Shown: one piece after another, positions 1-5,809 of the stretch | Layout: every line of letters begins with the position of its first letter | Numbering within the stretch: the stretch's first letter is position 1 | Assembly: GCA_937915835.1 (NCBI GenBank) | Contig: CALGHA010000197.1 | Location: 1-6,946 of the forward strand | Direction of reading: 5' to 3' | DNA: 6,946 nucleotides | DNA from: an uncultured Fretibacterium sp. | GTDB taxonomy: Bacteria > Synergistota > Synergistia > Synergistales > Aminobacteriaceae | The notes under the pieces: generated by a model | What the model saw: the letters and a program-made list of their open reading frames with translations, nothing else | Told to the model about the DNA's origin: nothing | Databases searched by the model: none | Made by a program: the position numbers and the translations under genes

Positions 1-78
1 GAAGTGATGATAAAGTCTCCAAGTGAACTGGGCAATGAAGTCTTAAAGTTAATGAGTTTATTGTTCAAGAGTAATTAA
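1..78 (+). CDS. C-terminal end of an unidentified protein (cut by the window edge)
   Basis: Frame 1 is open from the first base to a TAA at 76-78 and encodes 25 residues ending in SELGNEVLKLMSLLFKSN; the other two forward frames meet stops within the first 25 bases. The residues look like a terminal amphipathic helix. The pattern 'hydrophobic stretch, S-P-x-x-L, then a helix to the end' resembles the C-terminus of WYL-domain transcriptional regulators, but 25 residues are far too few to assign a family, so this is only a guess. A terminator-like hairpin follows 10 bases after the stop, which supports this being a genuine gene end. Its start lies outside the window. Confidence 0.45.
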   Translation, partial: EVMIKSPSELGNEVLKLMSLLFKSN

Positions 79-88
79 ATAAAGATTA

Positions 89-129
89 TGCCCGTTCTGA
101 TGAAAATTTTGGGGCGGGCATGTGTTTTT
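89..129 (+). terminator. Rho-independent terminator-like hairpin
   Basis: TGCCCG (89-94) pairs perfectly with CGGGCA (115-120). The stem can extend inward through TTCT/GGGG with G-U pairs, around an A/T-rich loop containing AAAATTTT. The run TGTGTTTTT (121-129) follows directly. It sits 10 bases after the stop codon of the left-edge gene and would end that transcript. The 3' arm also runs straight into the ATG at 120 of the next (broken) gene, so it could instead hide or supply that gene's ribosome binding region. The T-tract is interrupted by two Gs, which lowers certainty about efficiency. Confidence 0.65.
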
Positions 130-194
130 GCCGAAAATTTTTTGCGTTCTTGTTCTGTCTGATGATGATATTTACGACTTTGACTATTCAATTT
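120..194 (+). other. Signal-peptide coding segment of the VWA pseudogene
   Basis: Starting at ATG 120, frame 3 encodes a short n-region with Arg-Lys at residues 5-6, followed by a hydrophobic core of about 17 residues (FFAFLFCLMMIFTTLTI). This is the form of a Sec signal peptide. It is followed only by QFMRTLF and a stop, so by itself it encodes a 30-residue peptide. Adding one T to the run at 205-210 would join it to the frame-2 VWA linker region. That is the main reason to treat it as the original N-terminus rather than a separate small gene. No classical AX A cleavage site is visible, so cleavage is uncertain. Confidence 0.65.
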
Positions 195-906
195 ATGAGG
201 ACACTTTTTTAATTGCAGATTTGCTTTCGTTTGATAATTCCCCTGTGGTCAGCGTTGAAGTGAATTATATTCTTGAAGGAGCCGGAGTTGTTGAAGTCGA
301 GGAAATCACAGAAGGCTCATTATGACCCGTTAAAAGCCCCCGAAGATCTCGCTGTAATCTGGTACGATGCCTCGAATGATATAGCTATTATGTTGAGTGA
401 GGACAGCGTTTTAGACAGCGAAAATCATACAGTGAAAGTTTCTGTAGCTCATTTCAGCGTTTACGGCGTAGTTTCACGCTCGGAATGGCTTGAAATGTGG
501 GGAAAACGCCTGCCTACAATTCGGAGCAGTGATGTTCATTATAATATTGTGCTAGCTATGGACTGCTCTGGAAGCATGTACGGAAGTGCGATGACAAACA
601 GTATTTCTTCAGCTCAAAATCTCGTTGACACTCTAAACAGCGGCGATTATATATCTGTCGTTGCTTTCTCTGACTATGCAAGTGCAATTGTAGAACGGAC
701 CGAGATAACTGATGAAAGCAAAATTACAGTTAAGACCAGAATTTCAATGCTTGGTGCAATGGGAGGGACAAACATAGACGCTGTTCTCAGATGGTTACGG
801 AACTTTGTACGATTCAACGCTTCAATGACTGAAGGATAACGGCCAAAAAGTTATTTCTGTTGGTATTGGTAACGGTGTAGATCAAAATTTGCAGCATTCT
901 TCATAA
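120..906 (+). pseudogene. Broken gene for an exported von Willebrand factor A domain protein
   Basis: One protein is readable only by changing frame. Frame 3 from ATG 120 gives a signal peptide (RKFFAFLFCLMMIFTTLT after a short basic start), then a stop at 210-212. Frame 2 takes over at about 206 (IADLLSFDNSP...ILEGAGVVEVEEITEG) and stops at 323. Frame 3 resumes at about 318 (YDPLKAPEDLAVIWYD...HFSVYGVV) into a VWA domain with the MIDAS motif DCSGS (561-575) and GGTNID (762-779), and stops at 837. Frame 1 then gives NGQKVISVGIGNGVDQNLQ to a stop at 904. VWA domains normally have a third metal-site Asp in a segment like LSDG before the 'VGIG' strand. That segment is missing, so sequence has been deleted as well. 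Each frame change fits a 1-base indel; the first lies in a T6 run (205-210). An intact version would be secreted or surface-bound and would probably bind ligands through a divalent metal. The product is almost certainly non-functional. Confidence 0.85.
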
Positions 907-1219
907 ACTAGAAAACAGTGTAACTAAGCAGGCTTTAGCGAAATACTTTAATATACTTTTAGGAGAATTTTAGACAAAATTCACTGTATCGGTTAATCAG
1001 CTTGATTATGCTGAAATTATTATAGCTTTCCTTTGTGGTAATAAAACTACAACACAAGCATTAGTTGTGCCTGGCGGTGGTGAGCTGCTTTCAATCGCTG
1101 ATATGCTGTACCAGATGGCGCAAAAACGAGAAGAATTTAACGTGCTCCTTGCACCATCACAAAGCTGGACTGAACGATTATTAATATTTGTTTATGCAGG
1201 GGGTAAAAATTTCCCGTAA
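907..1219 (+). pseudogene. Unidentified coding-like remnant downstream of the VWA gene
   Basis: Frame 2 reads HKLENSVTKQALAKYFNILLGEF from 902, meets one TAG (971-973), then stays open for 81 codons from 974 to a TAA at 1217-1219. The second part includes TKFTVSVNQLDYAEIIIAFL, ALVVPGGGELLSIADMLY and FNVLLAPSQSWTERLLIF. It has no in-frame ATG before the one in ADMLY, and no Shine-Dalgarno sequence. The amino-acid mix looks protein-like rather than random, but I do not recognise the family. It could be the degraded C-terminal part of the VWA protein or a piece of a different gene joined by a deletion. Its last 28 bases overlap the 3' end of the convergent glycosyltransferase gene, which argues that its present stop is accidental. 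Confidence 0.4.
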
Positions 1220-2211
1220 TATTCCTCAATTTTTACTGCCATATCATGAACCGTAATAATCTTCTCCGGATTAAACTTGCACGAAACCCCATCACTCAAA
1301 AATTTTCTCATAGCCTCACACCACGCCTTAATATCCCCGTCCGGGATTAATCCTGAGTTTTCGCCAGCAATCTCATGCAACGCCTCCAAGTCCGACGCTA
1401 ACACCGGCAATCCCTCAGCAACAGCCTCAAGCACAACTAATCCCATTCCTTCGCTGTGAGACGGAAATAATAAGCACGACGCTTCCGACATGAAAAATTC
1501 TATCTCACTCTTATCTTTAGCACCATGAAACTTTACGCGTTCACTCAAGCCCAAATTATTCGCTAACTCTTCAAGCTCTCTATGCTGAGGACCTTCGCCG
1601 ATAATATCAAGCGTCCAGTCATAATTTTTCAGCTCACTCAATCCAAGCAAAACTACATCAATCCCCTTAAGCCTCGTCAAGCGTCCCACTGTCAAAAATT
1701 TCACATGAGAATTAATTTTGGCTTTATGCTTCAACTTCGGCGGGACAATTCCATTCTGGATGATTATATTCTCATCAGGAAGATATTTTTGCAGATGATG
1801 TTTCACGGCTTCGGAGACGCATATAACTCCGTCAGCATGCTTCAACGCGATTAAACCGGGATTTAACGAGTAAAGAGCGTGAGCCGTCATGAGCCACTTG
1901 ACTTTAATCCTTCGCGACAAAATCCAAGCAACCCATGCAGGAACCCTCGAATGAGCGTGAATTACGTCCCAGTGAAAATTTTTGTTGAGTTCGGCCAATT
2001 TTCGAGAACAGTAAAGCATCGTGAATAAATTCTTGCGATAAACAGGTAAATGAATTATCCTCACATTTTCAGGCAATTCACTCTCAAGTCTTCCGCCTGA
2101 ATTTGCAAGCGTAATCTCATGTCCCCTTGTTGCCATCTCACGAATTAAATTCAGAACGTGAACTTCAACACCTCCTTCATCAAATCCAGGAACAATATAT
2201 AATATTCTCAT
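1192..2211 (-). CDS. Family GT4 glycosyltransferase, probably envelope saccharide assembly
   Basis: A 339-residue retaining GT-B glycosyltransferase, a normal length for the family. The N-terminal acceptor domain begins with a beta strand and a glycine-rich loop (MRILYIVPGFDEGGVEVH, residues 1-18). HAHSR follows at 85-89 and SEAV at 133-136. The C-terminal nucleotide-sugar domain shows VGRLTRLKGID (175-185, with Arg177 and Lys182 at the usual diphosphate-binding positions) and IIGEGPQ (203-209). The EX7E motif is Glu254/Glu262 within EGMGLVVLEAVAEGLPVLASD. There is no signal peptide; it should act at the cytoplasmic face of the inner membrane. Its ATG overlaps the upstream gene's TGA as ATGA with no strong ribosome binding site, which suggests translational coupling. 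Next to KDO genes, an LPS-core or related sugar transfer is likely, but donor and acceptor cannot be read from the sequence. It is the last gene of the operon, and I see no clear terminator after it. Confidence 0.9.
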   Translation of the reverse strand: MRILYIVPGFDEGGVEVHVLNLIREMATRGHEITLANSGGRLESELPENVRIIHLPVYRKNLFTMLYCSRKLAELNKNFHWDVIHAHSRVPAWVAWILSRRIKVKWLMTAHALYSLNPGLIALKHADGVICVSEAVKHHLQKYLPDENIIIQNGIVPPKLKHKAKINSHVKFLTVGRLTRLKGIDVVLLGLSELKNYDWTLDIIGEGPQHRELEELANNLGLSERVKFHGAKDKSEIEFFMSEASCLLFPSHSEGMGLVVLEAVAEGLPVLASDLEALHEIAGENSGLIPDGDIKAWCEAMRKFLSDGVSCKFNPEKIITVHDMAVKIEEYYGKFLPPA

Positions 2212-3272
2212 TTAATGATTATCCATTCGGCAGCTCGTTTAGCCTCGTTGTAATCAAGATTATGTTTCTGTTCAGGAGGCTCAAGGAACGTCATCAAGTC
2301 AGGTTTGTCGCCTAAATCATCGATTAATTTCCTGTTAATCATTTTGGTAAACATAGCATCAAAACGCTGTGCACCATAGCCGAAAAAATCTTTGACTTTA
2401 TGCTGTATTCTCGGAACTCGCAATAACCCAACTTTGAAGCCAGCCGTAACAGCTTCTGAGACCATCGAGACGGAATCATCAGTTACAAGAACATGCGTAG
2501 CTTTGCCGAGTAACGCCGTAACTGAGTTATAATTAGGCCTCTGCGAGATTAATATCATATATTCAACCGTAGGAACTCCGTTAAACATTTCTGCTAACTT
2601 TTTATCGACTGCCTCGCCCGTTCGTCGTGAGCTTGTCAGCATAATTTTTATACCGTCAATATATCTCAATGGCCCTAAAGTATCTTCGCACCATTCAGGC
2701 GTTAATTTATAGTTCGAATCACTTCCGCCGACAAGAACAACTAAAACTTTCTCGCCCGTAAAATCTTTTCCCTTGAAGACGGTATCAGAAATTTTTGTTA
2801 AATCAGGAATGTAAATATGATTAGGCGCTCCCAAAGTAGTGCAGATGTTCAAAGCTGTAGGATCATGAAAGTCATGTTCAGGAATTATAGCGTAATCAAA
2901 CGGCCTTGTGCCTAAAATTGAAGGTGTCATTACGACGGCAGATTTATTCCCGGTAGCTTTAGCAAGAGCAAGAGTGAACGGAGCTGTTGAACTTCCTGCA
3001 GAGATGAACAAAGTATCTTTTTCAATGTCGTCCACAGAAACCCCGAATTTATGAAGCCATTGTTTAGCGTAATCAATGCCTCCTGTTGCGAGTTTTCGGG
3101 CAGAAAGTTTCAGCTTGAAGAATTTTTGCAGGCCCGTTAACTTCGGAACGTGCACAATCTCTTCAAGATGAGCCCCGCTTAATCTTTCAAGCCACTCCGC
3201 AATACCTAATGACTGGTGATAATGTCCGCGAATATCATCGCTCAGAAGTATTACGTGTTTGAACTTCGGCAT
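2208..3272 (-). CDS. ELM1/DUF1022-family putative glycosyltransferase
   Basis: A 354-residue protein of the Mito_fiss_Elm1 (DUF1022) family, named after a plant mitochondrial-fission factor. In bacteria it is common beside LPS genes and is thought to be a GT-B-like glycosyltransferase. Visible motifs are DDIRGHYHQSLGIAEWL (12-28; the family normally shows a D-x-x-x-GH-x-x-Q pattern here), SAGSSTAP (91-98), LVGGSDSNY (180-188), TSSRRT (213-218) and VTDDSVSMVSEA (263-274). The last resembles the sugar-nucleotide site of GT-B enzymes. There is no signal peptide or membrane segment. The ATG at 3272 is preceded by GAGGGG with 9 bases of spacing, and the gene overlaps the end of kdsB by 22 bases. 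The position directly after CMP-KDO synthetase suggests a role in KDO or inner-core chemistry, but that is inference; no activity can be assigned from the sequence. Confidence 0.85.
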   Translation of the reverse strand: MPKFKHVILLSDDIRGHYHQSLGIAEWLERLSGAHLEEIVHVPKLTGLQKFFKLKLSARKLATGGIDYAKQWLHKFGVSVDDIEKDTLFISAGSSTAPFTLALAKATGNKSAVVMTPSILGTRPFDYAIIPEHDFHDPTALNICTTLGAPNHIYIPDLTKISDTVFKGKDFTGEKVLVVLVGGSDSNYKLTPEWCEDTLGPLRYIDGIKIMLTSSRRTGEAVDKKLAEMFNGVPTVEYMILISQRPNYNSVTALLGKATHVLVTDDSVSMVSEAVTAGFKVGLLRVPRIQHKVKDFFGYGAQRFDAMFTKMINRKLIDDLGDKPDLMTFLEPPEQKHNLDYNEAKRAAEWIIIK

Positions 3273-3979
3273 CTCATAATTCCCCTCACTCTCTCTAAAT
3301 CTTCAGGCGTGTCTACTCCAATGCTTTCATTTTTGCATTCTGTAATTTTCACTCGAATTTTATAGCCATGTTCCAAAATTTTTAATTGCTCCAGACTTTC
3401 AGTCTCACTAAGCGGTGTTGACGGGAGCGAGACATATTTTTTCAGGAAATCAACGCTGTAACCGTAAATTCCTATATGCTGGTAAATCGGCAAATCTGAC
3501 TTGTTGCGCTTAAACGGGATTAATGAACGAGAGAAATATAACGCGAAATTCTCACGGGACAATACAACTTTTACAATATTGGGATTAGCAAAATCTTGTT
3601 TAAGTTCACTGCATAAAGTTACACAATAATTCTCACGTAAAAGCTCGGCCGTCTCATCAATCATTAACGGATCTAATAACGGCTCATCTCCCTGAATGTT
3701 AATCACAGCGTCAACAGCAAAATTTTTCACAGCCTGTTCACATCGTGCCGTCCCATTCGGAAGCTCTGAACTCGTCATTACTGCCTTGCCTCCGAAATTT
3801 TTTACACACTCATAAATTCTTTCGTCATCCGTCGCTACGAGAACATCACAGAGTTTTTCTGACAGTTTCGCTCGCTCGTAAACACACTCAATCATAGTTT
3901 TCCCGTTAATGTCAGCTAAGGGCTTGCCGGGAAATCTTGTTGACGAGTAACGTGCAGGGATAATTCCGAGTATCTTCAT
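3251..3979 (-). CDS. kdsB: 3-deoxy-manno-octulosonate cytidylyltransferase (CMP-KDO synthetase)
   Basis: Couples CTP and KDO to give CMP-KDO and pyrophosphate, the activated sugar for addition to lipid A; a cytoplasmic enzyme. The 242 residues match the usual length. The nucleotide-binding N-terminus is IPARYSSTRFPGKPL (7-21) and ATDDERI lies at 49-55. NIQGDEPL carries the metal-binding Asp98, the same number as in E. coli KdsB. HIGIYGY (168-174), ESLEQLK (194-200) and GVDTPEDLERV (221-231, second metal Asp223) follow. One oddity is NGTAR at 75-79, where homologues generally have an acidic residue (GTD/ER); here it is Ala78. The ATG overlaps the kdsD stop as ATGA, with a GAAGG/AGG ribosome binding site just upstream, so the two are translationally coupled. 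Confidence 0.95.
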   Translation of the reverse strand: MKILGIIPARYSSTRFPGKPLADINGKTMIECVYERAKLSEKLCDVLVATDDERIYECVKNFGGKAVMTSSELPNGTARCEQAVKNFAVDAVINIQGDEPLLDPLMIDETAELLRENYCVTLCSELKQDFANPNIVKVVLSRENFALYFSRSLIPFKRNKSDLPIYQHIGIYGYSVDFLKKYVSLPSTPLSETESLEQLKILEHGYKIRVKITECKNESIGVDTPEDLERVRGIMRCRSSNT

Positions 3980-4953
3980 GCAATACCTGCCTTCAGTAAT
4001 TCATGAATATGTATAATTCCGACGGGTTTATTATTCTCAACGGCGATTAACACGCTGACTTGATTTTGCTCAATAATTCTCACGGCTTCAGCGGCTAATG
4101 CGTCAGGATTAATAACTTTCGGCGTTTTCGTCATTGCGTCCTCAATCTTAGTATTAAAAGCGTCATTGCCGGATTTCTCCATTAAGCGGCGTAAATCTCC
4201 GTCCGTGAAAATTCCCGTCAAGTTTCCGGCTTCATCGACAATGCAGGTTGTTCCGTAACCTTTTCCCGTAATCACGAACAAGGCATCTTTGACCGTAACG
4301 CCCTCTTTCACAACAGGAAGATTTATTCCAGTTCCCATTAAGTCGCGAACTTTCGTCAATAATTTACGTCCCAAAGCTCCACCCGGATGGAACATTGCAA
4401 AGTCCTCACGCTTAATCCCCCGCAAAATCGTAACGAGTGCCGCTAATGCATCACCAATTACAAGCTCAAGCGTCGTACTGCTCATAGGGGCCAATTGCAA
4501 CGGGTCGCCTTCGGTCTCAACGTGAGCATTCAAGACTATATCAGCATGCTGTGCTAAAGGTGAAGTGAGTGAACCGGTGATTGCAATCATCTTTGCTCCA
4601 ATTCGTGAGAAATTCGGCAATAATGAAACAATTTCGGCTGAAGATCCGCTGTTGCTGATGAACAGGCCAATATCCTCACGCCTGACCATTCCTAAATCTC
4701 CGTGTGAGGCTTCGGCGGCATGAAGAAAGAATGAAGGAGTTCCGAGTGAAGCTAACGTAGCAGAAATTTTTCGTCCGATATGCCCGGATTTTCCCAATCC
4801 TGCGACGACTACACGGCCTTGACACGCATAAATCTCACGTGCTGCCTTCACAATTTCAACGTCAAGATTTTCTGCTGAACGTAAAATCTCGTTGGCTTCG
4901 GTGAGCATTAATTTTTTCGCTGAGTTCAATAATTCCTTGTCAGAGTGAGGCAA
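3976..4953 (-). CDS. kdsD: Arabinose-5-phosphate isomerase, KpsF/GutQ family (SIS + CBS pair)
   Basis: Converts ribulose-5-phosphate to arabinose-5-phosphate, the first committed step toward KDO. At 325 residues it has the standard architecture: a SIS sugar-isomerase domain (about 35-170) with GLGKSGHIGRK (52-62), SNSGSSAEI (100-108) and TEGDPLQLAPMSSTT (147-161), then HPGGALGRKLL (189-199) and two CBS domains (about 205-325). The residues important in E. coli KdsD (Lys59, Glu111, Glu152, His193) all appear, with a constant offset of four (Lys55, Glu107, Glu148, His189). The start is TTG at 4953, supported by GAGGAG 9 bases upstream, which overlaps the Glu codons at the end of kdsA; the intergenic gap is 6 bases. 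The family also includes KpsF and GutQ paralogues, but the position between kdsA and kdsB favours the LPS role. Confidence 0.95.
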   Translation of the reverse strand: MPHSDKELLNSAKKLMLTEANEILRSAENLDVEIVKAAREIYACQGRVVVAGLGKSGHIGRKISATLASLGTPSFFLHAAEASHGDLGMVRREDIGLFISNSGSSAEIVSLLPNFSRIGAKMIAITGSLTSPLAQHADIVLNAHVETEGDPLQLAPMSSTTLELVIGDALAALVTILRGIKREDFAMFHPGGALGRKLLTKVRDLMGTGINLPVVKEGVTVKDALFVITGKGYGTTCIVDEAGNLTGIFTDGDLRRLMEKSGNDAFNTKIEDAMTKTPKVINPDALAAEAVRIIEQNQVSVLIAVENNKPVGIIHIHELLKAGIA

Positions 4954-4959
4954 GTTTAT

Positions 4960-5802
4960 TCACTCCTCTTCATTAATATTCAAACTTTTTCTAGTATTGT
5001 GGATTGCTAAAACTTGGTCAAGAAATTTTTCCATCTTGTCAAGCGGTATCATGTTAGGTCCGTCGCTTAAGGCTTCTTTGGGGTTCGGGTGAGTTTCAGC
5101 AAAAACGGCGTCAATCCCGACTCCTGCGGCCGCTCGTGCTAAAGGAAACGCGAGCTTGTAATTCCCTCCGCTTGCTCCTCCGAGTTCTCCGGGCCTCTGT
5201 GTTGAGTGTGTAGCGTCGAACATCACGGGATAACCGAAATTCCGCATTGTTACAAGTCCGGTCATGTCGACAACTAAACGATGATAGCCGATTGACGTGC
5301 CTCGTTCACAGAAAATTACGTTGTCATTTCCGGCTTCACGACATTTAGCGGCGGCGTAAATAATATCCTCAGGAGCTAAGAACTGTGCTTTCTTGATGTT
5401 GATAATTTTTCCCGTTTTAGCGGCGGCAACGAGCAAGTCAGTCTGTCTGCACAAGAACGCGGGAATTTGCACGATGTCAACGACTTCACCGGCAGGAGCG
5501 GCTTGATAACTCTCGTGAATATCCGTCAAAACAGGAACTCCGACAATTCGCTTAATCTCGTCTAATTGTTCAAGTCCTTTTTCGAGACCAGGACCGCGCC
5601 AAGCATGAACTGACGTGCGATTAGCTTTATCGAATGAGGCCTTGAAGACGTAAAGTAAATTTCTTTCATCGCAGAGTTTCTTCATGAACTTAGCGACACG
5701 AAGCCCGAGCTCCTGACTTTCAAGCGAACAGGGGCCCGCTATGACAGCAAGGCTCCCGTCCCCGATAAATTTTCCGTTAAGGTAATATTTTCGTACTTCC
5801 AA
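4960..5802 (-). CDS. kdsA: 3-deoxy-8-phosphooctulonate synthase (KDO-8-phosphate synthase), metal-dependent type
   Basis: Condenses phosphoenolpyruvate with arabinose-5-phosphate to KDO-8-phosphate; a cytoplasmic TIM-barrel enzyme of the DAHP/KDO8P synthase family. Motifs are IAGPCSLES (21-29), FKASFDKANR (53-62), RGPGLEKGL (69-77), TDIHE (93-97), QIPAFLCRQTDLL (112-124), NIKKAQFLAP (135-144), FDATHSTQRPG (195-205) and ETHPNPKEALSDGP (236-249). Cys25, His199, Glu236 and Asp247 match the four metal ligands of the Aquifex aeolicus enzyme (Cys11, His185, Glu222, Asp233), so this should be the metal-dependent class rather than the E. coli type, which has Asn in place of Cys. I chose TTG 5802 (280 residues). 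The frame stays open back to a TTG at 5874, but that would overlap fba by 65 bases, adds 24 basic residues unlike the family, and has no ribosome binding site. The chosen start lies 7 bases after the fba stop with only a weak GGA upstream. Confidence 0.93.
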   Translation of the reverse strand: MEVRKYYLNGKFIGDGSLAVIAGPCSLESQELGLRVAKFMKKLCDERNLLYVFKASFDKANRTSVHAWRGPGLEKGLEQLDEIKRIVGVPVLTDIHESYQAAPAGEVVDIVQIPAFLCRQTDLLVAAAKTGKIINIKKAQFLAPEDIIYAAAKCREAGNDNVIFCERGTSIGYHRLVVDMTGLVTMRNFGYPVMFDATHSTQRPGELGGASGGNYKLAFPLARAAAGVGIDAVFAETHPNPKEALSDGPNMIPLDKMEKFLDQVLAIHNTRKSLNINEEE

Positions 5803-5809
5803 TTTTTTA

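Noticed and set aside
122..325. A separate 67-residue protein starting at GTG 122
   Set aside because: Its first part is the signal-peptide region read in the wrong frame, and its second part is the linker region of the VWA gene. It is a piece of the pseudogene.
273..839. An intact 188-residue VWA protein starting at TTG 273
   Set aside because: The first 15 or so residues are the preceding frame read out of phase, there is no ribosome binding site, and the VWA domain is cut before its third metal-site motif. It is not a complete gene.
1100..1191. Terminator for the leftward operon
   Set aside because: Only a 4-bp GTGC/GCAC stem is visible downstream of the GT4 stop, with no following T-run on the minus strand.
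840..1191. Insertion sequence or transposon as the cause of the VWA damage
   Set aside because: No terminal inverted repeats, target duplications or transposase-like residues are visible in the region.
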